Below, piece by piece: positions 47,214-58,800 of a stretch of 64,000 nt of DNA. A program made the translations under genes and the position numbers. Position 1 is the stretch's first letter. Every line of letters begins with the position of its first letter. The DNA is from Nelumbo lutea. Its lineage: Eukaryota > Streptophyta > Magnoliopsida > Proteales > Nelumbonaceae. Below the pieces are notes generated by a model that worked only from the letters and a program-made list of their open reading frames with translations, was not told the origin of the DNA and did no database searches. Location of the stretch: assembly GCA_022828595.1 (NCBI GenBank), contig JAKGHH010000002.1, positions 39,712,222 through 39,776,221 on the forward strand, given 5' to 3'.

Positions 47214-49389
47214 TTTTGAAATTCCAACATGACTTCGTTGTGATTTGTGAGTGAACATGGATTAAGAATGTCAAGATGGTAACAGTACTTGGTTGCAACT
47301 ATGTTTTAATTGGGCAACGACTCTCAGCTTCAGACTTCTCAGATTTGGATAAGTTTCTTTCCTTCATATTTGTTGTCCTTAGTTTTGTTTTTATTTTTTT
47401 AATCAATGCACATAGTTATAGTTTCTTTATATACACCAGGGCCTTAAGGAAAATTATAACGAGGTAAAAGTCAAGAATGTGACCGAGTTCTATACCTTTT
47501 CTCTTTTGTGTGTCGAGGAGGCGGGGTCCCTGCTTAAATGACTTGCTAGAGAATCCATGCTGCTTCGTCACACACTGGTTTTGTGGTTCTACACCTTGTG
47601 GTTTCATCCCTCAGTCGCCTTGTTTTGGGGTTCTACACCTAATGGCCTCATCTTTCGGTTCCCCTGCCTTTGGGATCTTTAATTGATTGACTGTGGATCT
47701 TGGTCACCTACCTCACTAAATGCTTCTGAGCGTGATTGATCCTCTCCGGTTGTGAAGGCGCCTTCCTCAAACTTCTAATGGCATTTTATTTTCTTTAAAT
47801 TGAGGAGCTGCTTCAAACACTTCGAGCAGGAGCAGGTATCCCAATCTGTTTTTTCAAGAATTGGGTTTATTTTTTTGGGTGGATTGTTTTCCAAGCTACC
47901 GAGGCTTTCATTCTTTTCTTTTTGTTATCTTTTTATCTATTTTTCATTGATTCACAATATTTTCAAATTTTCAAAGAAAAAGGGGAAAGGATTTTCAGAA
48001 AACAAGGGGAAAAGATTTTAACAGTTGGAATTGAGCACCTCTCTCTGATATGTTCTTACACAAGGCTACAAATGAAAATGCTCAGTCATTGCAGCTGAGC
48101 GATTTAGAGCATACTCTAAATTGCTACTGAACTTTTGTGGTTGGGTTAGTTTTGGGGGAGGTCAATTTGTAGGTATAGTTTTTATGACTATTTTTCTCCT
48201 TCGTTTGGTTTTCTTAAAGAAATTTCTTTTAATCAGAATTGAAGGGTAGGTTCAGTTTTAAACTTGTTTTTCTCGGTTGCCCCCTTTAGGCTTGTTAGAA
48301 ATTCTATTTCATCCTAAGTTTTGAGCTGAAGTGGTGAGTAGCATATTATATGGGGATTCCATTTGACCCCAAACTCAAGAGTGGGCGGTCAATCCGGGGA
48401 TACATTTGCTCCTAGGGCTTGCTGATCTGCAGAGGAAGAACCTACAATAGTTACAAAATATTGGATGTGATCTAAAAAATTTGAGAAAAGCATCTGTCAT
48501 TCATTGACGACAGGCTAGTTTCAGCATATGTCAATTGCTCACCTACTCGTGGATGTGAACTCCTTTACTGTCATGTTTTGAGCTTCGCTTTGTTGTTAGA
48601 ACCTACAGCTTTTGTTGTGTCGGGTAGATCTGCGTCCTGGAAAAATAGTCTATTCGGATGGTACCTATGCTTGTATTCTTCGGCAGGTCGGGTATAAATG
48701 CTTGAATTCGACGTCTAATGGATCGTTAAAAAGGCTTACTTGATACAAAATTCGAATGAATAATAAATGCTTGAATTTGATCAATTAATTTGAATATACG
48801 AGTCCATTTGATTTTGTTTTTATCACCGTACTCCCTTCCAAATAAAAATTAACCTCTAATATAGTTTTACATAGTGTATTTGGTATCATAGAATTGCCCT
48901 TTAATTATTAGAGAGAAATGAAGGGTATTTGCATCATTTCATCCATGTGGCTATTGATGCTGTAATCGGTTTGGATCAAATCTAGTTGTCACCATGGTTT
49001 GAAGGTTATGGATAGGGATGGTAAGGTCTTTTAACTGGTAGCGGAGATTTGGATCAAATTTAGCGGTTTGACAATTATGGATGGGGATATGTAGCCCGTA
49101 AAGGAAGGATAATATGCAATATGCCAAGAATTCTGTACTTTGGGGTGGTGACAGGATGTGGTCCCAATCAAATATCCCAGAGCAAAATGCACTAAAGCTA
49201 ACAGATAAAGCATAAACCAAAGTTTAGGTTCAATTTCTGTTTCAACTGACGTTTTCACTCAACGCATAACTCCCTTTAATTTGTTTGCGAGAGATGCCTT
49301 TACTTTCAGATTGTAGCACTTTGTTGCAACTTCCAAGACCAATTATCCCCTTTTTATTATATCTCCAAAACCCAGTTGATAAGGTATAT
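47214..49389. other. RSZ22 3' UTR and downstream DNA
   Basis: The stretch begins with the RSZ22 3' UTR after the TGA (47211-47213). No further gene is recognised. The DNA is of average complexity up to about 48.9 kb. Confidence 0.4.
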
Positions 49390-49938
49390 GTTTGGCATTG
49401 ATGCTGCATATACAGCACCGTTTTCTAATGTGTGGGTTGGAAGCACCGTTTTCTGATAAAATAATGTCCATTTTTTTGGTAGGAAATGTTGCTGCCAGGT
49501 AGGATTGAGAGACGGGCTCTGCTCTTCACATGCACATCCGCCATGTATTGGGAACATCTCCCGTGAATAATAATTAAGTACGGGAGATGTTCCCAATGCA
49601 TGGTAGGATGTGCATGCAAGGCGCCAAGTGTGAGGAGCAGATCCGGTCTCGTTTCTTAGAGCAACAACAATATTTTTTGGTTGGCACTAGTGCTCCATGT
49701 ATTCTCAGCATGGGTACCATTATAGGAAGTCCATGTCACTGTCACATTATGTCCTCATTAGCAGCAATGAGTTGCAATTCGAGAAAATGCCAAATTTGGC
49801 ATTGCAACAAACGTGGCTTGGAGTTTTGTTTTTTTACAGGAAAATGGTTCCAAACAAACATGCATTTCTTGGAGCACATATTTTTACATGGTGCTGATGT
49901 GTCACCGTTTTCTGGAGCAATGGTATCGATGCCAAAAC
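49390..49938. mobile_element. TIR element enclosing a hairpin
   Basis: The left end GTTTGGCATTGATGCTGC and the right end ATCGATGCCAAAAC are inverted partners, 549 bp apart. The block CACCGTTTTCTG occurs twice near the left end and once near the right end. The same terminus (GTGTTTGGCATCAATGCC) and the CACCGTTTTCTGAGAAAATG block occur at 13095-13345, so this is a family. A 142-bp fold-back (49509-49650) sits near its centre. Confidence 0.5.
49509..49650 (+). other. Long hairpin H1 (miRNA-precursor-like or MITE core)
   Basis: The left arm includes GCACATCCGCCATGTATTGG followed by GAACATCTCCCGT. It pairs with ACGGGAGATGTTCCCAATGC followed by ATGGTAGGATGTGC across a loop of about 14 nt (GAATAATAATTAAG). 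Outside this, CTCTGCTCTTCACA pairs with TGTGAGGAGCAGAT after a bulge. It is homologous to hairpin H2 at 52302-52430, especially in GGAGATGTTCCCAATGCA. The 3' arm segment TTCCCAATGC begins like miR482/2118 members, but the rest does not match them. Confidence 0.5.
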
Positions 49939-50000
49939 CTAGAAAAAGTTAAAAAACCAATGATTTTATCAAAAATAGTGACCTGGACGATTGGACTGTA

Positions 50001-50271
50001 GGCTATAACTTTGCACTCCGATGTTCGATTGAAGTGATTTTTTTTTTCTTTTGGGTGACTTATTAAGATCTATGCGTTCCAATGAGCCATAAGTGCCTTG
50101 TCCCATTATTTTTTTCATAAAACCAATTTTTTAGCCTCAAATTGCAAATTTTGATTTTTTTTATAAATAAAAATTTTTTAAATGAATTAAAAACATATAT
50201 TAAATATAAAATATTTCATATATTACATGTAAAACATAATTTATTAATAAAAGACATTTTTAAACATACCT

Positions 50272-50308
<37 letters not shown>

Positions 50309-50400
50309 GTTGATGTGGCACGATCTGATCTGTCCGACCCAGACAATCGAACTGGCGACCCATGACCTGGAGGCAAAAACAGTCTGGCCTTTTTAAAACA
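50001..50400 (+). mobile_element. Repeat family B, copy 1
   Basis: This copy runs from CTATAACTTTGCACTCCGATG to GGCAAAAACAGTCTGGCC and TTTTTAAAACA. The same order, inverted, is found at 54062-54402. The middle is AT-rich with an (AC)n(TA)n microsatellite at 50272-50308. No protein is encoded. The GTTTTAAAAA end resembles common plant MITE termini, but the superfamily is not decided. Confidence 0.55.
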
Positions 50401-52301
50401 CTACATCTACGTAAAAAAACTACAACTATCAAACTATCATCAATTAGTACCCTGTACTTTTTTTTTTTTTGAGAAAATTTCATATTACTATCCCGTATTT
50501 TAGGTTTAGTCACTTCGGTTCCCAAACTTTAAAACTTGACAATTCAGTACCTAAACTTTCAAAATGCACCAATCTAGTACTTGTCCTTGACCAAGCCCTT
50601 AAGTGGCATTTGAAAAGACACATGCCTTTGGAGTGTCATCTAATTTTCTTTATCAGCCATCTAATTCACATTAATGGGTATTCAATCTTTTGTTGTCATT
50701 TTATTTAGCTTGTAGCTTATGTTGTGATTAGGTTTTCATTGATTTTTCTCTCATATTCTGGCATCGGTTTAAGAAGATAGAGTCACCATTAAAGTAGCAT
50801 CAGCTTTGTCTCAAGTAACTAACAGTTCTCCTGCAAGTTAAGAACATAAAGTCGGAAATAAACGGAATGAGAATACACCACATCCTATTTAATCTCAGAC
50901 ATACAAAATTATCAATTACAATATTTAGAGAGCCTACAATGCGCATACATGTCTCAAGAGATTAAACGAACGCTGCTTGGGCATGGTTAGTGTAACGCTC
51001 ATGCTGGACCGATCTACGGTGGCAGCCGTTGATGGTGGCCGGTAGAAGAAACAGCGGTGGTAGTGGTGCTGGCTTCAACACCAACACAAAGAATCTGGGG
51101 AGTGGGGACCGGCACAGTGATTTCTCTCGTTCTTAAAGGTTTCATGTCAACAGTGAGCCATGGCTTCTGATGCACACCACTGGTTTGCTTCCTTGGCTCT
51201 GCTTACAATTCAGTAAGGATTCAGCCAATAGACCTGCCTCGCTGCTGCGAGGGCAGTGCCAAAAAGCTTGTTCTATTGCCTCCAACATTGCAAATTGGTG
51301 TCGAGCAAAATCGTTGGATGAATTGACATTCTTGATGGATTCAAGTTTCAGCCTTCAGATCAGAGTAATGCACTCGGTGGTTCTTGAATTGAAACGGGAT
51401 CTCCAAGGGGTGACTAAATAAATACAAAACAACATTTTATACAATTCTCTGTTTATTGGGATTTAGTGGTGAAACAGAGGATAGCAAAGAGAGTTGTTCG
51501 TAAGTTCTTAATCGTAGTCATCTCTCTCAGATATTTCATATTTGTATTAAGGGAGATTTTCTGAATGAAATGGTTGTAAGTTTTTCGGGTCATGTATTTC
51601 TGGCAGCATAATTGGACCCTTTTAGATGGTCAGACAGCATAGTCACCAGCAAATGAGATGGCATTCACCTCTGTTTCATCTTTTCAAGAAATAAGATAAT
51701 GAACAGTGTTTTATTTCTAAAGGTACTTTTTAACATTTTCAAAAGTTTAGTCCATATGATGTCATGTGACACATAGGCCCACGATGGAGGAAACCTTTTA
51801 GGAAGATGAATTTAGCGTGAATTATTGTTTTACCTGATCCAACCTAAAAGTTTTACTCCTTCGAAACAAATTGTGTATTTCACTTATTCCATTGGCCAAG
51901 CCTTACAAGGTAATATATGCTGCACACAACATAAGATATTATTCAAATTGAAAGGGATTTGAAAGGTTTGGAGTTAATACTTCTTTCGGCACGAGAGTAA
52001 TTGCTGACAGGAGAATAAACAACACAGGTAAGTTGCATAGGGCTTCCCAGTGAAACTGGAACGACGATGTAAATAGCATTCTTGTTAATTGAAAAAAAAA
52101 TACTGGGGTAAATTTGTACCGAAAAAAAAAACATCTAAAATCTCTCAGATCCTTAAACCGATATGACCAAACATAACTGACTATTTCCATTTACAACAGC
52201 TAAAAGGGGGTAAGTCATTATTAATTGCAATGCCAAACACATCCCTTAGACCGAAATGAGTAGAAATCGTATTTGGAAACATCTGCCATGTCATGTGACA
52301 C
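50401..52301. other. Intergenic DNA between the RSZ22 and RPL10A genes
   Basis: At 50485-50600 the sequence CCCGTATTTTAGGTTTAGTC followed by repeated CAAACTTT/CTAAACTTT looks like a MITE end. No other structure is recognised apart from the frame at 51137-51421, listed separately. Confidence 0.4.
51137..51421 (+). other. Unrecognised open frame, possible gene remnant
   Basis: An open frame of 94 codons from the preceding stop, with the first ATG at 51170, has a normal, non-repetitive amino-acid mix (for example CQKACSIASNIANWCRAKSL and VVLELKRDLQGVTK). The local composition is richer in GC than its surroundings. I do not recognise the protein. It could be the last exon of a decayed gene or chance. 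No introns, promoter or upstream exons were identified. Confidence 0.25.
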
Positions 52302-52430
52302 ATTGTGCTCACACCGTTTTCACAGAACTTTGCAGCCGTGCATTGGAAACATCTGCCATGAATAAAGTGCAAGTATGGAGATGTTCCCAATGCACGGCTG
52401 AGGGCTGTCACAGAACTATGTGAGAACAAT
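52302..52430 (+). other. Long hairpin H2, homologous to H1
   Basis: The left arm CAGCCGTGCATTGGAAACAT followed by CTGCCAT pairs with ATGGAGATGTTCCC followed by AATGCACGGCTG across a loop GAATAAAGTGCAAGT. The outer parts (ATTGTGCTCACA against TGTGAGAACAAT; CACAGAAC against a second CACAGAAC region) extend the stem. The centre is clearly homologous to H1 at 49509-49650. It lies about 370-500 bp beyond the RPL10A stop codon, on either strand possibly transcribed. The 18-base left-arm motif TTGGAAACATCTGCCATG also occurs at 52273-52290. Confidence 0.5.
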
Positions 52431-52803
52431 TTTGGGAGGATTAAATCCGCACTCCCATATATAACACTACTACCTAAATTATGGTGCTTCCCTGAAGCTT
52501 CGTCAGTAAATCTACACAATAAACATGAATTATTTAAACATTAACGCTTCTATAACACTTGAGATATAAGCTTTTCGCAAAATAACCTACTAGCACGAAC
52601 AGATTTTATCAAAGAAAAAATGCTAAAAATATCAACTTGTAACTCTCCATAAAGAAACAAAAACTAATATTCTTGGTAGCTTTCATCAAAAACCCAGTTG
52701 GGTAAATGGAACAAGAAGAATTTCATGAATTTCCAGAAAACGTTTATAAGTCTTTCAAATACCAACTCTCACTACACAGTGCTAACAATAAGAACCGGGT
52801 CAC

Positions 52804-55800
52804 TTAGAAGATACGGTATGGCTTCCCCATAGAACTCTTCAGGTACAAGCACCTCACCTGGTTTCAGTACACAAAAAACATCAGTCAGCTACCACATAAG
52901 AATTGGCACAGAAGAGCAAGGAAAGAATTGGAAAGGTAAAATGGACAATAAAGTTACTTGAGTCTTTGAGATGTAAGTCTTAACAAACAAAAATTAATGT
53001 TTTTTTGGTAAAAAACAAAAAAAATAGTTGAGGGTATGTTTATTTCATCATAATTTTGCCCAAATTTGATATAACTTCAATTAAAAAACCCAGCATTAAA
53101 AATATAACTTAACATTTCATCAAAAATTATAAAACCGATTAGAACTGATTAAACCAGTTCATCAAAAACATGACAAAAAACATTCTTTTTTGGTAGGAAA
53201 TTCCGTTGCTTAAAGAGAAGATGAAATTACATCAAATTTTTCCAGAACCTTTGTGCAATACAAGGCAAAAAACTCTTCACAGGTAAATGGGTGATCACCA
53301 GCATTTCTCTTCACAACAGCATGGAGCCATGAACAGCTATTTCCTATTCTGCTGTAAAGGGATCTTTGACACCTCTAATAATCTTGAGACATTTCTTAGA
53401 CATCATACACAATCATATTTATAGGAGAAAACGTGTTCAGAATCTTCAGATGGCGGCTGTAAGTTCTTGCGCTGAAGACAAGCATCTAATTCAAAGATAA
53501 CTATCTCTATCCCCAGCTCCCTGGCTACACTATACCCATCTAATGATCTATGAGCCAGTGCTTCCACCAGAAAACACTAAAGGGTGCAACTTGGGTGGGC
53601 TCAGAATGGGCTAATGGGCCTAACCCGAAGGCCAGGCCCGAACCAGTGTAAAATGACAACTCAGTCCAAAATGAACTTGCACGAGTACAAAATAGTACCT
53701 CTCCCCACCTGAAATTTGCCTCCCCTGGTGATTCCTAACTACCACTCTAACTCAAATAGACCCGTCAAAAAAACATGATCTAAAGCCTGAAACTTTTGAT
53801 ATGTAAAATACCAAGTCTAGTTTCAAGATACAAAAACCTAAGGTACGAATGCACTTACTGAGCTAGCAAGAAAAAGTTGTCCAGTCATAAAATAATCTAG
53901 GGTTGATACTTCAAATTTCACAATTTGACCCACCAGATACTCAACCCTCCTGTGATCATAACCCCTAACAATAAGATTCCCCCTTAAATAACTAAGAAAC
54001 AACACATAATAAATTCTCATGGGTTCAACTTGTATAGTGACTTCAGTAGTAAAACAAATGATGTTTTAAAAACCAACCTGGAGGCCAAACAGTTTTTGCC
54101 GCCAGGTCACCAGTTCAACCATCCAATTTAAAAACATGCATCTATATATCTGTGTATAAACACATCTTATCAATAAATAATGTATAAATTCTATATATAA
54201 TAAGTATTATTTTATATTTTTTAATTCAGTTTTTAAATTTTTATATGTAAAAAATGCAAAATTACAATTTGAGGCCAATAAAAGTTTAAAAAAAAATCGG
54301 GAAATGCACCTAGGGCCCCTTGGAACACAGTTCTTGAAAAGTTACCCAAAATCAAAAAAAAAAAGATCAACCAACCAGACATCGGAGTGCAAAGTTATGC
54401 CCATGGAAGTTGGTATACATATTTAGTGTGCAACCTATGACCCACTCAACAGGTTGAATGAGTCAACCGTTCAACTGCCCAGGCCAAAGGGTTTTTAACC
54501 AGGTCAACAGTTTTTGACCAATTCCCAAGTCTTAGGAGAATCAGACCTCAAATCATGGCCAGGTGATGGTTCAATGGTTCAATCAGACAGGTCTACCGCA
54601 GGTTGAAAACAAAGCAAAACCAATATTAGTAGTCAATAGTGCTTAGTCATTAGGTGTATCCACTCACATTTTGCCAATTCTTCTTCAACAATGACACAAG
54701 GAAGTTGACACTGAGTTGCACATTTTGGAATATTTGCTTCTCCTCCATTGAGCAGTTCCCAACAGCAACTCCCATGCAAAGAACCTTCTTTAGTTGGAAC
54801 TTCACCATGGCTTTAGTTTCGTTAACTTTTGACTCCAAGCTTTCCTGGTGAGTCACCAATGTTGGGAACTTTCCTGCATCGCCAAAAAAACCAAATAAGA
54901 TACCCAGCATGGAAGGTAGTTTTAAATTCTATGCAATCAAAACAGTATACACTGCATCAGCCCAATCAAAATACAATATTTTAACTCAAGCTTGAGAATA
55001 TTACGAATCACATGGTGGATTGTGAATGCTCAGATACAGCATGAGTTGCAACAAGGTCTCATCCCAACTTCCCCTTTATAAAGCAAAGGCTTAGCAATTA
55101 AGAAACCGCTCATAGTTATATAGCCTATCTAAAAGAACACCACACCACCAAATTGATGGTTCTAATAATTGCCCAATAGTTATAGCCAATCTATAAGTGG
55201 TTGTATAAAATCTACAATTCAGATCAGTTACTGTCTTGTTGGTCATATTTTTAAATGAAAGTGTAGGTGCTTAGCCACTTTCAAAAAAAACTAATTAGAG
55301 TTCATAGAAAGTAGACCAACATCAGAATACTGTTGGTGAGCTGACTGACCAATCACATAGATAGCTGCCCAGAAAGGCTTTCATGTGAATGGCTAATTAG
55401 CCACCAATGGGCATTCAAGTCATAACAGATCTAGGAAGAGCTATAAAAGCTACTAATGCCTATAAAAAGAAACATGTATAACCATTCAAATAAAAAATTA
55501 TAACTGAGACAGCTGTTATGGAACAATACCCTAACAAGTAAAACATAAAGGGTATACAGCAAACTTACCAGTACCCACAAGGATTAACAATGGACTTCAT
55601 TTCTATTCACTATTTTTATGGGCCCATTAATCAGGATGCTCTTATTTCACAAGATTGATAATTGGGGTCCTTCTATCGAACCATGTTCAAGAGGACCCTT
55701 CTATTGAACCAATAACAAGAGGATCCAATTATTATAACTGTATAATTGAAAGGCATTACAACATCTCTAATACCAGCAAAAGAAGAAGCCACTGAGCAGA

Positions 55801-58800
55801 AAATCGTGAGGAATGGGTAGATTAACTTTTAAGCTAAATAATCCCGTGGTATTTGCACTATTTGGACATTGCAAACCAATCAAGACAACACTCATGAAAT
55901 AATGATAGTGCTTTCACCATTTGTCACCACATTAAGCATGTGGTGAATCAAAAAGATCAACAATTACATGGTTCAGATGTTTAAAAAAGGAAATACTGTT
56001 TATGATCAACAATGTCTTCAGACCAAAAGTTATACACTTCTACTTGCCTGCTTTGTTGAGACCAGGGCCAAGAAGACGAGGGATCTGCTTAATGATGGCT
56101 TCAGATGCAAGAAAAGCATGGTATCTCTTTGCAAGTTTCTTGACCAATTTCTTGTTTTTGTTTAGTTTCTTAAGCCCCTCCACATCCATATATTCCAATC
56201 CAATTTTCTCTGCCTATACTCCAAAGAAGAGAAAATGTAATAAACACAAATGCCACAATACCATGCAACAATATCACTAATAAAATCTTAAAATAAAAAA
56301 ATAGAACTAATCAAAAGAAAAGAAAAGAAAAAATTATTTTCTTTGCCAGTTCATGAACTAACAAGGCTTAGTCAATTTTCTACCAGAATTGAACTTGTAA
56401 AGGAAAACATGCTACAGGCAGACATGCATATTGATTTAGAAGGTGTGCCTCGGTGCACAAGTGAGGCACATTTTAAGGTAAGCACTTCACCTAGGTCCCA
56501 GACACACCACTTTCAAATGGTGCTTTTTAAGTATCGTGGCTGAGCCTATACACCCATCAACCCCTAGCGACAAGTCCAAACAAATCCGCATTAAGATTTT
56601 CGTAATCCCTAAAAAAGATTTTATAATTTTAATTTTTTTAAAATAACTTTTATTAGGATAAATGAATGAACAACATTAGCAAACATGGACTTGTTTGGGT
56701 TTGCCTCAAGGGGCTTGGTACAAAGGCAGCTAGTAGAATTAGGAATCAAAGATGTAACATCAAATTAACTATCTGAAAAAAAATATGCAACTGAGAAAGA
56801 ATTACAGAAATTAAAAGTTTGACATGCTTGAATATGTTTTGCAAACTAATTTTATTTTATTTGCACTGTTCACTTTGAATATGTTTAATATGTTATGTTT
56901 ATGTATTTAAATTTGAGCTACTACATTATTTAAACATTTAGTTAAAAATTAAAGTTTGATTTTTTAATTAATACTATTTTTAGTATTTTCTTTTTTCTAT
57001 TTTATTGCTTCTTCGCAATACTTATTTTAAAATTTTTTGCCTTGATTCAAAAAGGCCCACACTTCACGTTGCACCTCGAGCACAAATGGCCTTGCACTTT
57101 CTTTGTGCCTTGCACTTTTAAAACACTGGACATGTATGACAAGTGCAATGGGTATGATATATGTAACAACAGTGCATAGCTTTGGAATCATAAAATGAAA
57201 TATATATATATATATATGATCCCAATCATCTGGGGTCTTTGGAGGGGCGGACTGGATACTGTGCCAACTTTTGGCATTTTGCACAAAGTGACAGCTCTCA
57301 AACTCAAACCCATGTGGCATGTTCTCACTCTTGAAAACATGAGATTTTACGATTACACCAAGCAATGGCCCCTATATCCCAAACATGATTAAACTCTATA
57401 ATTTCCTCAACAAATGATTGTTACTATACACATGTGAAGGGAAAACCCTCAATCAAATGATTGTTACAATATACAATGTGAACTTTTTTCCCGTCAGATG
57501 TTTGATCGAGTATAAACTACCTCTTCAACATGCTGTGCATCACCAAGCATGCAGATCTTCATCTTAGGACGAGGAATATGTGGCAGCTTGACAGAACCAC
57601 TGAAACGCTTGTCCTTCTGAGGGTCATAGTTCTTCAAACCAATTTGGAGTTCAATGGTCTCCACAAAGTTACGTTTTTTCTCCTTGGTATCTGCCATGAT
57701 ACCAGAGATGGCTTCTCTCAATGCATCACTCTGAAGTTTACTGCAAAAGGAAAAAATAAAAACAAAATAGATTTAGGTTATAATGAAAACAGTTTCTACT
57801 TTGCAACAGCAATTCATGCATAATGCTTAAATAGACAGTAGCCATTCACTGGGTGGCATGGAACTATATCAGATTCACATTTCACATTAGTAGCTTAATA
57901 GACTAGGATTTAAAAACTCCTTGTTGGGTATGGACAATGTATTATATTCATGGATCTTAAGCAATCATAAGGCATACCACAACCCATCCAGGCAGGGGCG
58001 GAGCTAGGATTTTTTATTGAGGGGGGGCCAAAACATAGAAAACATGGATTGGGGGGAGCAAAAGCAAGGAAGCATGGGTAAGGGGCCAAAAATATAAGTG
58101 GAACTTAAATAGATTTTATGGGAAATTTGAAGGAAGGGGGGAGGCATGGCTCCCCTCCCCGCCCCCTGGCTCCGTACCTGCATCCAGGCAAAAAATAGAT
58201 AGATTTGGTAAGCTTGATTTTGCTCATGGACACTGAAACTGAAAACAGACACATCTAATGGACCAGGACCCAAAGCCACAGGTATTGGCTGAAGGAACAG
58301 TGAACCCTGCTTTCATGTCCTGCTTTCATTCAAGATATGCAATCATTTTGGGAATTCATAGCAACCCAGATGAAAAAAGCTTGGCTCTTTGGAAAATAAC
58401 ATGGACTGTTCCAAATCTTCCTCCACATGACACATTACCCCATTTTGTGCTTAACTTGCCTTTTTAATTAAAAGAACATTGATTGCAATAACTTTCACCC
58501 CAGACCTATGTTAACATGTCATGCACATGAAGATTCAAAACAGCCCACACTGTTTTTTTCCAACCAGCCAAACTTATCCCGTGGGGAGCGCATCATCCCC
58601 CCATTGAAATGATAAAGGAAAACCCCTTAAAAAAACAAACAATGTAACAGAATGCAAAACAAATAAAGCATACAGGGGCGTTCAATGTTCAATGTTTCAA
58701 CAACATATGCCCTGAATTGGAGGTAGCTATACAGCTTTTTCAAGGCATTTTAACAAAACACTAATTTAATAGTTAAATAACATTAAAACAGCCCTCTTCT

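Noticed and set aside
49592..49613. miR482/2118 identity for the hairpin 3' arm
   Set aside because: Only the first ten bases match my memory of that family; the NBS-LRR-targeting part does not.
55968..56280. Plus-strand frames at 55968-56165 and 56002-56280
   Set aside because: Antisense to the third RPL10A coding exon.
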